Shown one piece after another: positions 26,888-35,986 of a DNA stretch of 64,000 nt (its first letter is position 1; each line of letters begins with the position of its first letter). The DNA comes from an uncultured PS1 clade bacterium. GTDB taxonomy: Bacteria; Pseudomonadota; Alphaproteobacteria; MED-G09. The stretch spans positions 16,446-80,445 of the forward strand of contig CACOFZ010000004.1 in NCBI GenBank assembly GCA_902626605.1, written 5' to 3'. Position numbers and translations under genes: made by a program. The notes below the pieces were generated by a model. The model saw nothing but the letters and a program-made list of their open reading frames with translations, made no database searches and had not been told where the DNA came from.

Positions 26888-28892
26888 TTTTGAGTTTGAC
26901 TCAAGGCGTCCAATACGAGGAAATATTTATTTAGCAAAAGTTACAAGAGTAGAGCCGTCACTTCAAGCAGCTTTCGTTGATTATGGTGGTAATAGAAACG
27001 GCTTTCTTCCTTTTGCAGAAATTCATCCAGATTATTATCAAATACCTGTTGCAGATAAAGAAGCTATACTTGAAAAAAATGCATCGGAACTTAACAATGA
27101 TGAAATTGATGAAGAGATTAATGAAAATTTAAATGATCCGTCACATGTAGAGGATATAGGTGGTGATGATCTCGAAGAAATTGAAACAATAAATAAAAAA
27201 AGAAATAAAGACTTAATAAAAAATTATAAAATTCAGGAAGTTATTAAGAAAAATCAAATTTTACTTATTCAAGTATCTAAAGAAGAAAGGGGAAATAAAG
27301 GAGCGGCAATTACAACCTACACTTCAATTCCTGGAAGATATTGCGTTTTTATGCCAAATAGTACATCTGGAGGTGGTGTAAGTAGAAGAATAAAGAATCC
27401 AAAAGAAAGAAAAAAACTAAAAAATACATTAGATAAACTTAATGTTCCTGAAAAAATGGGATTAATAATTAGAACAGCGGGTGCAAAAACAACATCCACA
27501 GAAATTAAAAGAGACTATAAATATCTTACGAAAACTTGGGATAAAATCAAAGAAAATACACTTTCATCGAATGCCCCATCGTTAATTTATGAGGATGGCG
27601 GCGTTATTCAAAGATCCCTTAGAGACCTTTATTCAAAAGAGATTGATATTGTTTTTATTGAAGGGAAAGAGACATATAAATCTGCAAAAAATTTCATGAA
27701 GCTCCTTATGCCAAGTCATGCTGTAAAGATAAAGGAATGGAAGGAAGACTCACCAATTTTTCAAAAAAATAATATAGAACAACAATTATCTTCAATTTAT
27801 GCTGATGAAGTATTTTTGTCATCTGGTGGATCATTAGTATTGAATCAAACTGAAGCACTGGTTGCTATTGATGTTAATTCAGGAAGTTCAACAAAATATC
27901 ACAACATTGAAGAAACAGCTCTAAAAACAAATCTTGAAGCGGCTGAAGAAATTGCAAGACAGCTTAGGCTTAGAGATATGGCTGGATTAGTAGTTATTGA
28001 TTTTATTGATATGGAAAAATTTGCCAACAGGAAATCTATTGAAAAAAAACTTAAAGAATCATTAAAATCAGATAGATCAAAGATTCAGGTTGGAAAAATA
28101 AGTAGTTTTGGCCTTTTAGAAATGTCTAGGCAAAGAATAAGGTCTAGCATCAAAGAGGGTGTTTATAGTCCTTGCTCCAATTGTGATGGCACAGGACTTA
28201 TTCGCTCGATAGATTCCAGATCACTTGAATTATTAAGATTAATTAGTGAAATAAGTATTAGAGAAAATATAAAAAAGATTGATGCTGAAATTCCTAGTGA
28301 GATATTAAATTATTTAGTTAACCAAAAAAGAAGCCTTCTAACAGATCTAGAAAATAATAAGGATGCTTCAGTAAATTTTTATGGAAATGCTCTTCTCAGG
28401 GGTAATGAGAATAAAATTAGAGCTTTTGATATAAATAACAATGAAATAAATCTTGATAAGATTATTAAAAATAATGGCTCAATTGAAAATAAAAATGACT
28501 TAAAACAAAACAAAAAAAGAAAAAAGGGCAAGAACAATAAATTAAATAAGTTAGACAGTAATAATCCAAATAAAACAAACAAAAAAAATAAAGACAGTAA
28601 TGAAACTGATTCAAAAAATATTAAGAAGTCTGATCAAAAGAACGTTATTGATAAAAAATCAACAAGAAAAAAATCATCTAAAAATACAAAAAATATTGGA
28701 AATGTAAAAAAATTAAAAAAAGACGATAATAATATTGAGAAAATCAAAGAGGATAAGAAAATACCTTTAATAGCGAATGTAAAAAAACATCAAGATGATG
28801 AAATTCCAAAAAATGTAAACCATATAGGTGCACCAATTAAAGGCAATGAAAAAAAAGAGAAGCCAAAGTCTGGTTGGTGGAATAAAGGTTAA
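26802..28892 (+). CDS. rne: Ribonuclease E
   Basis: The main endoribonuclease for mRNA decay and rRNA/tRNA processing. Starting at the ATG at 26802 (GGAG at 26789-26792) gives 696 aa and the usual alphaproteobacterial opening MTNQILIDAAHQEEVRVAV; a TTG at 26787 is in frame but less likely. The S1 domain (about 35-230) contains an acidic insertion, as in other alphaproteobacteria. Catalytic Asp residues are in VAIDVNSGS and VVIDFIDME. The zinc-link is CSNCDGTG. From about 560 on the protein is a Lys/Asn-rich, disordered scaffold, ending in KPKSGWWNKG, which resembles the PNPase-binding end of Caulobacter RNase E. Confidence 0.96.
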   Translation: MTNQILIDAAHQEEVRVAVTKNNRLEEYDFEFDSRRPIRGNIYLAKVTRVEPSLQAAFVDYGGNRNGFLPFAEIHPDYYQIPVADKEAILEKNASELNNDEIDEEINENLNDPSHVEDIGGDDLEEIETINKKRNKDLIKNYKIQEVIKKNQILLIQVSKEERGNKGAAITTYTSIPGRYCVFMPNSTSGGGVSRRIKNPKERKKLKNTLDKLNVPEKMGLIIRTAGAKTTSTEIKRDYKYLTKTWDKIKENTLSSNAPSLIYEDGGVIQRSLRDLYSKEIDIVFIEGKETYKSAKNFMKLLMPSHAVKIKEWKEDSPIFQKNNIEQQLSSIYADEVFLSSGGSLVLNQTEALVAIDVNSGSSTKYHNIEETALKTNLEAAEEIARQLRLRDMAGLVVIDFIDMEKFANRKSIEKKLKESLKSDRSKIQVGKISSFGLLEMSRQRIRSSIKEGVYSPCSNCDGTGLIRSIDSRSLELLRLISEISIRENIKKIDAEIPSEILNYLVNQKRSLLTDLENNKDASVNFYGNALLRGNENKIRAFDINNNEINLDKIIKNNGSIENKNDLKQNKKRKKGKNNKLNKLDSNNPNKTNKKNKDSNETDSKNIKKSDQKNVIDKKSTRKKSSKNTKNIGNVKKLKKDDNNIEKIKEDKKIPLIANVKKHQDDEIPKNVNHIGAPIKGNEKKEKPKSGWWNKG

Positions 28893-28976
28893 AATAATTA
28901 ATTATTTGTAATTTTCATTTACTATTTCTTAATTATAAAATTTAAGTAAGTATCATAAAAAAATCAGGTTAAGATA

Positions 28977-30332
28977 ATGTTAATTTTTTTTAAAAAAAAT
29001 AAGTTTTATAAAATCTTCTTAGTTTTAATTTTTATATTTTCTAACAGTAATATTAGAGCAAGCATCATTAGAGATGCAGAAATAGAAAATTTCTTAACTG
29101 AGATGGCTAATCCAATTTTTGAAGCTGCAAATCTTAATCTAAATTCTGTTGATATTTATATATTTAATGACAAAGCTGTAAATGCCTTTGTAGCATGTGG
29201 GCAAAAGGTATTTATAAATACAGGCTTAATTCAATCATTTGATGATCCTTCCATGCTTAGAGGGGTTTTAGCTCATGAAACTGGACATATAGCTGGCGGG
29301 CATTTAGCTCGTTCTGATAAAGCTATGGAAAAAGCTCAAACTCCGATGATTGTTGGACTTTTACTTGGAATTGGTGCTGCAATTGCTGGAGAGGGCGATG
29401 CTGCACAAGCATTACTTCTAGGTAGTCAACAAATTGCAAAAGGTATGGTAGCTAAGTATTCAAGAGGTCAAGAATCAGCCGCCGATCAAGCTGCATTTCA
29501 TTATTTAGAGAAAATAGAAAAATCCTCCACAGGAATGCTTGAAGTTCTATACAGCTTTGCCAATCAAGAGGCTCTTAGTCCCCGTCAGCAAAAAATAAGA
29601 GTAAGAAGTCATCCTGTATCCAGAGACAGAATTAGATCTTTAGAGAAAAAAGTTAATAAATCTAAATTTATTAATAATAAAGATGAAGATGAATTAATAT
29701 TTAAGTACAAAATGATACAAGCAAAATTAGATGGTTTCTTAAACAATGCTAATGATATTATAAAAAAGAAAAAAGATAATTCCGATCATTCCAAGTATGC
29801 TTTAGCGGTCGCTCTTTATAGACAAGCATTATTAAACGATTCATTGTCCGTTCTTGATGAGTTAATTCTAAAATATCCCAAAAATGCTTGGTATTATGAA
29901 TTAAAGGGTCAAATATTATATGAATCCGGAAAAATTGAAGACTCAATAAAGCCTTATACTAGAGCTTTAAGTCTTAAAGGAGAGGAACCTCTATTAATGG
30001 TCGGGCTAGCAACTGCATTAAACGCTCGTGGAAATAAAGGTGACGCAAAAAAAGCAATTAGTCTTTTAAAAGAGTCTTTGAAATATGATAAAAAAAACTC
30101 ACGAACTTGGTATCAATTAGCAATTTCTTATTCTGATATAAAAAATATAGGAATGGCAGAACTATCATCTGCAGAAAGACATTTTCTTACAGGTAATACA
30201 AAAATGGCATCATTTCACGCAAAAAAATCTTTAAAATATTTTAATAATTCTGATATTTCTAAATTAAGAGCTCAAGATATTTTAATTGATGCAGAAAATA
30301 AGGCAAAATGGAAAAGAAGATGTCCAGTTTAA
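28977..30332 (+). CDS. Periplasmic M48 zinc metalloprotease with TPR repeats, BepA-like
   Basis: A 451-aa protein with an N-terminal signal segment (hydrophobic to about residue 28) followed by an M48 peptidase domain. The zinc motif HETGH is near residue 100, in VLAHETGHIAGGHLAR, and the third ligand region is SRGQESAADQAAFHYL near 165. After about 260 come tetratricopeptide-like helices (DSIKPYTRALSLKGEEPLLMVG). This architecture is that of BepA/YfgC, which controls outer-membrane protein and LptD quality. Fits the strong envelope theme of the window. It overlaps the dsbA-like gene by 25 bases. Confidence 0.9.
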   Translation: MLIFFKKNKFYKIFLVLIFIFSNSNIRASIIRDAEIENFLTEMANPIFEAANLNLNSVDIYIFNDKAVNAFVACGQKVFINTGLIQSFDDPSMLRGVLAHETGHIAGGHLARSDKAMEKAQTPMIVGLLLGIGAAIAGEGDAAQALLLGSQQIAKGMVAKYSRGQESAADQAAFHYLEKIEKSSTGMLEVLYSFANQEALSPRQQKIRVRSHPVSRDRIRSLEKKVNKSKFINNKDEDELIFKYKMIQAKLDGFLNNANDIIKKKKDNSDHSKYALAVALYRQALLNDSLSVLDELILKYPKNAWYYELKGQILYESGKIEDSIKPYTRALSLKGEEPLLMVGLATALNARGNKGDAKKAISLLKESLKYDKKNSRTWYQLAISYSDIKNIGMAELSSAERHFLTGNTKMASFHAKKSLKYFNNSDISKLRAQDILIDAENKAKWKRRCPV

Positions 30333-31039
30333 TTAAAAAAATAAAAAAAAGTTTACCTTATTTAGTGATCATCTTGATTATTTTAAATTTATTTTTTTTC
30401 GTCTCAAACAATGAACAAGATAAATTTGATGAAGATAAAATTGTAAAAATTCTCTCTGAAAATAAAGATATTTTGCCAAGAATTTTAGATAAACTAGAAG
30501 TAATTGAAGAACAAAATAATAAAAAAAATATTTCTCTTTACTATGAAGATTTAATTAGAAATGAAAATCTTTTCTTAGGGAATAGAAATGGAAAAGATAT
30601 AATTATTGAATTTTTCGATTATAACTGTGGTTATTGTAAAAGAAGCTTTCCTGAAATTATGGAGCTCGTATCAGAAAATAAAAATATCAAAGTTATATTA
30701 AAAGAGCTTCCAGTTTTAGGTGAAAGCTCAATACTTGCAGCAAAAGCTTCTATAGCATCGCAGAAACAAAATAAATATTTTGAATTTCATCAGGAACTAA
30801 TCAATTTTTCTGGTCTAATATCACTTTCAGATATTAAAAAAATTTCGAAACAACTTGGAATTAACTACGAACAACTTCAAAAAGATATGAATAGTGATGA
30901 GACAATATTATTGATTAATGAAAGCTATAGACTAGCAGACCTTATAGGAGTAAGAGGAACTCCAGCATTTATTATTAATAATGATTTGATCCCTGGAGCA
31001 ATCGGAAAAAATGAAATGTTGAGATTTTTGAATAAATGA
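30308..31039 (+). CDS. DsbA-family thiol-disulfide oxidoreductase
   Basis: A 243-aa protein with one N-terminal membrane segment (about residues 13-33), a charged helical linker, then a thioredoxin-fold DsbA domain. The redox motif CGYC is in FDYNCGYCKRSF near 107 and the cis-proline loop is VRGTPAFII near 218. It probably works in the periplasm on disulfides of envelope proteins; the resemblance is to the BdbD/ScsC-like DsbA group rather than E. coli DsbA. The ATG at 30320 is an alternative start. Overlaps the upstream protease gene by 25 bases and aroQ by four (ATGA). Confidence 0.88.
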   Translation: MEKKMSSLIKKIKKSLPYLVIILIILNLFFFVSNNEQDKFDEDKIVKILSENKDILPRILDKLEVIEEQNNKKNISLYYEDLIRNENLFLGNRNGKDIIIEFFDYNCGYCKRSFPEIMELVSENKNIKVILKELPVLGESSILAAKASIASQKQNKYFEFHQELINFSGLISLSDIKKISKQLGINYEQLQKDMNSDETILLINESYRLADLIGVRGTPAFIINNDLIPGAIGKNEMLRFLNK

Positions 31040-31473
31040 AGAAAATTATATATATATTAAATGGTCCAAACTTAAACTTACTGGGTGAGAGGGAGCCTGA
31101 AATTTATGGCTCTGAGTCTATTGATGATATTAAAAAACTTGCTGAGCAGTTTGCTAAATCAAAAAATACAGAGATTATTTTTAAACAAACAAATCACGAA
31201 GGTGAACTTATTGAAATGATTCATGATGCTAGAAAATCAGATGGACTCATCATAAATCCTGCTGGTTATACCCATACATCTGTAGCAATATATGATGCAT
31301 TATTATCTTTGGATATCCCCATAATTGAAGTCCATATATCAAATATTTATAAAAGAGAGAAATTTAGACATTCTTCTTACGTTTCAATGGCAGCGGATAG
31401 TGTCATTAGTGGTTTTGGTATAGATGGCTATATTTTTGCATTAGAAAATATGTTAAAAAATATTAAAAATTAA
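31036..31473 (+). CDS. aroQ: 3-dehydroquinate dehydratase, type II
   Basis: Third step of the shikimate pathway, converting 3-dehydroquinate to 3-dehydroshikimate. The 145-aa size and ILNGPNLNLLGEREPEIYG at the N-terminus are those of type II enzymes; the catalytic Tyr is in EIYGSE and the catalytic His is in EVHISNIYKREKFRHSS region. NPAGYTHTSVAIYDAL is also conserved. It is overlapped by four bases with the DsbA-like gene and followed by accB after about 20 bases, a common alphaproteobacterial order. Confidence 0.97.
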   Translation: MKKIIYILNGPNLNLLGEREPEIYGSESIDDIKKLAEQFAKSKNTEIIFKQTNHEGELIEMIHDARKSDGLIINPAGYTHTSVAIYDALLSLDIPIIEVHISNIYKREKFRHSSYVSMAADSVISGFGIDGYIFALENMLKNIKN

Positions 31474-31493
31474 ATATTTAAAGAGAGGTGAAT

Positions 31494-31937
31494 ATGGCTG
31501 ATTTTGATAAAGATTTAATTATTTCATTATCTAAGTTATTAGAACAAACAGGCCTTAGTGAAATAGAAATTGAAAATAAAGATGTGGGAAGAATAAAAGT
31601 TGCAAAAAATTTAATTAACCCAAATATTTTATCTTCTTCTCCGAATAACACAAATGATAATTTAGTAACTAAAGAAGAAACTAAAATTGAAAAAAAGGAT
31701 TTATCGAATGCAATAAATTCACCTATGGTAGGAACAATTTATTTAAAACCTGATCCAGAGTCTGAACCTTTTGTGAGTGAAGGCGATAAAGTAAAAAAAG
31801 GCGATACTTTGTTAATAATTGAAGCAATGAAAACTATGAACAATATTCCTGCCGATAAAGATGGGGTAATAAAAAAAGTTTTGGTTGAGAATGAACAACC
31901 AATTCAATTTGGAGACCCTCTAGTGATTATTGAATAA
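31494..31937 (+). CDS. accB: Biotin carboxyl carrier protein of acetyl-CoA carboxylase
   Basis: BCCP carries the biotin that is carboxylated by AccC for malonyl-CoA synthesis. Starting at ATG 31494 gives 147 aa (a GTG at 31488 overlaps the ribosome binding site AGAGAGG and is unlikely). The biotinyl domain fills the last 80 residues, with the modified Lys in IEAMKTMNNIPAD near 112; the usual AMKMM reads AMKTM, seen in other alphaproteobacteria. The middle is a flexible Asn/Thr/Lys linker. accC follows after one base. Confidence 0.96.
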   Translation: MADFDKDLIISLSKLLEQTGLSEIEIENKDVGRIKVAKNLINPNILSSSPNNTNDNLVTKEETKIEKKDLSNAINSPMVGTIYLKPDPESEPFVSEGDKVKKGDTLLIIEAMKTMNNIPADKDGVIKKVLVENEQPIQFGDPLVIIE

Positions 31938-31938
31938 T

Positions 31939-33282
31939 ATGTTTGAAAAAATATTAATCGCTAACAGAGGTGAAATTGCTGTAAGAGTTCTTAGAGCATG
32001 CAAGGATCTTGGAATTCAGACAGTATCGGTTTATTCTACTGCAGATAAAGATGCTATGCATGTAAAAATGGCTGATGAAAGTGTTTGTATTGGACCGCCT
32101 CAATCAAAAGAGTCTTATCTTAATATACCATCTATAATCGCCGCATGCGAAGTTTCAGGAGCAGAAGCGGTACATCCAGGATATGGTTTTTTATCTGAAA
32201 ATGCTAGCTTTGTGGAAAAATTAAGCGCACATAATATTAATTTCATTGGCCCAAAAGCTGATCATATTAAAACAATGGGTGACAAAATACTTGCTAAAAA
32301 AACAGCTGAGAAATACGGATTACCAGTAATTCCTGGATCAAATGGTGAAGTTAAAAATTATGAAGATGCAAAATCTATAGCAAAAAATATTGGTTATCCA
32401 ATTATAATAAAAGCCTCTGCAGGAGGTGGTGGAAGAGGTATGGTTGTTGTTTATAATGAAAAAGAACTTGAGGAATCAATAAAAAAAGCAAAAGCTGAAG
32501 CAGATAAGTCATTTGATAACGATACTGTTTACATAGAAAAATATCTTAAAAATCCTAAGCATATTGAAATACAAATAATTGGTGATAACTTTGGTAATAT
32601 GATCCATTTGGGTGAACGTGATTGTTCAATGCAGAGAAGAAATCAAAAATTATTAGAAGAAACACCATCTAAAATAATTGATCAAAAAACCAGAGATCAT
32701 ATTGGAAATTTAACCGTAGAAGCTCTCAAAAAAATTAAATATAGCGGCGCAGGAACTGTTGAATATTTATACGAAAATAATGAATTTTATTTCATGGAGA
32801 TGAATACAAGGCTTCAAGTTGAACATCCTGTAACCGAAGAAATAACTAAATTTGATCTCGTTAAAGAACAAATAAGAGTGGCATGTAACTCAAAACTATC
32901 AAAAAATCAGAACGAAATTAACTTCAACGGTCATTCAATTGAATGCAGAGTAAATGCTGAAGACCCTATTTCATTCATGCCAAGTCCTGGTAAAATTATT
33001 AACTTTCATGCACCTGGTGGTCCTGGTGTAAGAGTAGACTCAGGTTGTTACAGTGGAATAACAATTCCACCTTACTACGATAGCATGATAGCAAAATTAA
33101 TAATTTATGGAGAAGATAGAAATACTTGTATAGCAAGATTAGAAAGAGCTCTTGGAGAGTTTGTTGTTGAAGGAATTAAAACTACTATACCTTTCTATCA
33201 AGAAATACTTAAAGAGGAAAAGTTTCTAAACGGTAATTATGATATTCATTGGGTAGAAAATTACACGGAAAATAAAAAATAA
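31939..33282 (+). CDS. accC: Biotin carboxylase subunit of acetyl-CoA carboxylase
   Basis: AccC carboxylates biotin on AccB using ATP and bicarbonate. The ATG at 31939 gives 447 aa and the usual start MFEKILIANRGEIAVRV; a TTG nine bases upstream is in frame but would overlap accB. The ATP-grasp glycine loop is IIKASAGGGGRGMVV near 160, and the active-site stretch is FMEMNTRLQVEHPVTE near 285. The C-terminal domain is complete. accBC form an operon with aroQ and the DsbA-like gene. accA and accD are not in the window. Confidence 0.97.
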   Translation: MFEKILIANRGEIAVRVLRACKDLGIQTVSVYSTADKDAMHVKMADESVCIGPPQSKESYLNIPSIIAACEVSGAEAVHPGYGFLSENASFVEKLSAHNINFIGPKADHIKTMGDKILAKKTAEKYGLPVIPGSNGEVKNYEDAKSIAKNIGYPIIIKASAGGGGRGMVVVYNEKELEESIKKAKAEADKSFDNDTVYIEKYLKNPKHIEIQIIGDNFGNMIHLGERDCSMQRRNQKLLEETPSKIIDQKTRDHIGNLTVEALKKIKYSGAGTVEYLYENNEFYFMEMNTRLQVEHPVTEEITKFDLVKEQIRVACNSKLSKNQNEINFNGHSIECRVNAEDPISFMPSPGKIINFHAPGGPGVRVDSGCYSGITIPPYYDSMIAKLIIYGEDRNTCIARLERALGEFVVEGIKTTIPFYQEILKEEKFLNGNYDIHWVENYTENKK

Positions 33283-33286
33283 TTCT

Positions 33287-33736
33287 TTATTTATTATCCT
33301 CTACAGAAAACAATGCTTCTCCAACGAGACCTATTAAATCGATTGACCCTTGAGTAAATAAAATCTCATCCCCGCTTTCTAAATATATATCATTCCCACC
33401 TGGCTCGATAGAAATATAGTTTCCTCCCAACAAACCATCGGTTGTTATTTTTGCAGAACTATCATCTGGTATTAGAATATCAGAGTTAATGGACATTAAT
33501 ACCTTAGCCTGAAAAGTTATGTTATCCAATTCTTGATTTGAAACGGTTCCAATTTTTATTCCAGACATTCTTATATCTGAGCCTAATTTAATGCCATCAA
33601 TTCTATTAAAAACAGCTGAAACATTATAGTTTTGCTCATTATTAAATCTCATTGACTGAAATCCAAAAAATAAAAAAATTATTGTAAAGATAATTACTAC
33701 TACTCCGATTAATGCTTCAAATGTATTTGATTTCAT
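33287..33736 (-). CDS. mlaD: MlaD-like MCE-domain lipid transport protein
   Basis: A 149-aa protein with one N-terminal membrane anchor (about residues 9-28) and a single MCE domain (NVSAVFNRIDGIKLGSDIRM onward, about 40-120, with GLLGGNYISIEPGG near 105). MlaD forms the periplasmic hexamer of the Mla phospholipid transporter with the permease MlaE and the ATPase MlaF, here encoded 24 kb away. Its ATG overlaps the stop of the NDUFA12-like gene as ATGA; the longer open frame to 33757 is not needed. Short C-terminal tail only. Confidence 0.9.
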   Translation of the reverse strand: MKSNTFEALIGVVVIIFTIIFLFFGFQSMRFNNEQNYNVSAVFNRIDGIKLGSDIRMSGIKIGTVSNQELDNITFQAKVLMSINSDILIPDDSSAKITTDGLLGGNYISIEPGGNDIYLESGDEILFTQGSIDLIGLVGEALFSVEDNK

Positions 33737-34110
33737 TGCTTGCTCTCCGGTGACCAAGATTCATAAGTTTTATTGTTTTTTTTACTGGCTGAGTTTTTAG
33801 GCGTATAAAAATTTTCAGTTCCAGTATTATTCATTTCATGGTCTTTATACCATGATTTTTTATTAATTTCATCTTTAGGAATTTCATCAGTTCTAGAATG
33901 TATCCAGTCATGCCAATCAGCATTAATTTTCGAAGCATCAATTTGACCATTGTAAATTACCCAACGATTTAGACCGTTTTTTTTATTTAAATAATATTTA
34001 TTTCCGTCAGCATCAGTTCCAACAAGTCTGCCATTTAATAATGTATATATTCTTGTACCAAGTGTTTGGCTACTCCACCATGTAAAAATTTCTAAAAAAA
34101 AGTTTTTCAT
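33733..34110 (-). CDS. NDUFA12-family NADH:ubiquinone oxidoreductase accessory subunit
   Basis: A 125-aa protein of the NDUFA12/B17.2 family, an accessory subunit of alphaproteobacterial and mitochondrial complex I. The family core is visible in TLLNGRLVGTDADGNKYY near residue 25 and RWVIYNGQIDASKINADWHDWIH near 50. The C-terminal 45 residues are polar and low in complexity. It lies 15 bases from aspS and overlaps mlaD as ATGA, an arrangement seen widely in alphaproteobacteria and apparently not functional in logic. Confidence 0.93.
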   Translation of the reverse strand: MKNFFLEIFTWWSSQTLGTRIYTLLNGRLVGTDADGNKYYLNKKNGLNRWVIYNGQIDASKINADWHDWIHSRTDEIPKDEINKKSWYKDHEMNNTGTENFYTPKNSASKKNNKTYESWSPESKQ

Positions 34111-34125
34111 TTTACAACATTCTTA

Positions 34126-35898
34126 TTAATCATCATCTTCGCTAATATTAATGCCCAACTCATTCAATTGTTCTTTAGATACTTTGGAGGGAGCGCCCAT
34201 AAGAATATCTTGAGCCTGTTGATTCATTGGAAAAGCAATGACTTCTCTAATATTATCTGAATCAGATAAAAGCATAACTATTCTGTCAATACCTGGTGCA
34301 ATTCCTCCATGAGGAGGTGTACCGTATTTAAAGGCGTTGTTCATAGCACCAAATCTTTTTTCTACCTCTTCTTGGTTATAACCAGCAATTTCAAAAGCTT
34401 TCAACAAAATTTCCGGTTTATGATTCCTTATTGCGCCAGAAGATAGTTCGACACCATTGCAAACGATGTCATACTGAAAAGCTTTTATGTCAAGAGGATT
34501 TAAACTCTCTAATGCATCAATGCCACCTTGAGGCATTGAAAAAGGATTGTGAGAAAAGTCTATTTTTTTATTAATTTCATCAAATTCATACATGGGAAAA
34601 TCAACAATCCAACAAAACTCAAAGCTGTTTTCATCAATTAAACCAAGATCATTGGCAATCTTATCTCTGGCGCTTGAAGCAAATGCTAAAAATGTTTTAG
34701 GGACTCCACATATAAAAAATACAGCATCATTATCATTTAAATTAAATTTATTTTTTATGGCAGAGGTTTTTTCCTCTCCTATATTCTTTGCTATTGGACC
34801 TGATCCAGCGCCACCTTTGAAAAATATATAACCAAGACCTGGTTGTCCTTCTTTAATCGCCCATGAATTCATTTTATCGCAAAAAGCTCTGGAACCGCCA
34901 TCTTTTGCAGGTATTCCCCAGACTTTTACATTATCGTCTTTTTTTATTAATTCGGAGAAAATTTTAAATCCCGACTCTTTAAAAACATCAGTAACATCTG
35001 ACATTTCTATGGGATTTCTTAAATCAGGTTTATCTGTAGCATATTTTGATATAGATTCTAAATAAGGAATACGAGGGAAAGATTTTGTAACCCTTTTTTT
35101 AGAAGAAAATTCTTCAAACAAATCTCTTAAAATTGGTTCGACTGTATTTAATACATCATCCTGTGTAACAAAACTCATTTCAATATCAAGTTGATAGAAT
35201 TCGCCAGGTGATCTATCCGCTCTAGCATCCTCATCTCTAAAACATGGAGCTATTTGAAAATACTTATCAAAACCAGAAGCCATTAAAATTTGTTTAAATT
35301 GTTGAGGGGCCTGAGGAAGTGCATAAAAACTACCTTGATGAATTCTTGAAGGAATTAAAAAATCTCTTGCACCCTCTGGGCTTGAAGCTGTCATAATTGG
35401 GGTTTGAAATTCCAAGAAATCATTTTTAATCATTTTATCTCTTATAGATTGAATTATTTGTGACCTTAAAACTATTTTACCATGAAGCGTTTCTCTTCTT
35501 AAGTCTAAAAATCTATACTTAAGCCTTATATCCTCAGGATAATCAGGTTCGCCAAAAACAGGTAAAGGTAATTCCTCTGCTTCAGATAATACCTCTAATG
35601 AATCAACATAAACTTCTATATCTCCAGTTGATAAGTTTAAATTTATTGTATCTTCATCTCTTTTAACGACTTTACCTGAAATTTTTATAACTGTTTCAGC
35701 TGTAATTTTTTCTGCTAATTCAAACGCTTTACTATCTGGATCAAAAACAAGCTGAGTTAAACCATAATGATCCCTTAAATCAATGAAAAGTAATCCGCCA
35801 TGATCTCTTTTTCTGTTAACCCAACCAGATAAATTAACATTTTTATCAACATCACTTATTCTTAATTCGCTACATTTATGAGTTCTATAATGATTCAT
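34126..35898 (-). CDS. aspS: Aspartyl-tRNA synthetase
   Basis: A class II synthetase charging tRNA-Asp (and possibly tRNA-Asn, as in non-discriminating enzymes), 590 aa. The N-terminal OB-fold anticodon-binding domain ([23 protein letters not shown] split around residues 20-45) is followed by the catalytic domain with motif 2 [15 protein letters not shown] near 218 and motif 3 [13 protein letters not shown] near 545. The bacterial insertion domain (about 290-420) is present, so this is a bacterial-type enzyme. A sigma-70-like TTGACA lies upstream near 35950. Divergent from rnd. Confidence 0.97.
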   Translation of the reverse strand: MNHYRTHKCSELRISDVDKNVNLSGWVNRKRDHGGLLFIDLRDHYGLTQLVFDPDSKAFELAEKITAETVIKISGKVVKRDEDTINLNLSTGDIEVYVDSLEVLSEAEELPLPVFGEPDYPEDIRLKYRFLDLRRETLHGKIVLRSQIIQSIRDKMIKNDFLEFQTPIMTASSPEGARDFLIPSRIHQGSFYALPQAPQQFKQILMASGFDKYFQIAPCFRDEDARADRSPGEFYQLDIEMSFVTQDDVLNTVEPILRDLFEEFSSKKRVTKSFPRIPYLESISKYATDKPDLRNPIEMSDVTDVFKESGFKIFSELIKKDDNVKVWGIPAKDGGSRAFCDKMNSWAIKEGQPGLGYIFFKGGAGSGPIAKNIGEEKTSAIKNKFNLNDNDAVFFICGVPKTFLAFASSARDKIANDLGLIDENSFEFCWIVDFPMYEFDEINKKIDFSHNPFSMPQGGIDALESLNPLDIKAFQYDIVCNGVELSSGAIRNHKPEILLKAFEIAGYNQEEVEKRFGAMNNAFKYGTPPHGGIAPGIDRIVMLLSDSDNIREVIAFPMNQQAQDILMGAPSKVSKEQLNELGINISEDDD

Positions 35899-35945
35899 TT
35901 AGTTACCTTAAAATTATTTGAGCAATAGGACAATTTAAAAGTCTT

Positions 35946-35958
35946 TTGTCAAGGACAA
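35946..35958. promoter_or_regulatory. Perfect 13-bp palindrome between aspS and rnd
   Basis: TTGTC-AAG-GACAA is a perfect inverted repeat in the 88-base divergent gap. On the minus strand it includes TTGACA, a plausible -35 of aspS, so a bound protein could block that promoter. Alternatively the palindrome is incidental to the -35. Confidence 0.35.
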
Positions 35959-35986
35959 GTAAAAAAATTTAATGTATATGGTTTAA

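Noticed and set aside
28480-28800. Poly-Lys/Asn codon runs in rne as a repeat element
   Set aside because: They are A-rich low-complexity coding sequence of a disordered tail, with no exact repeat unit.
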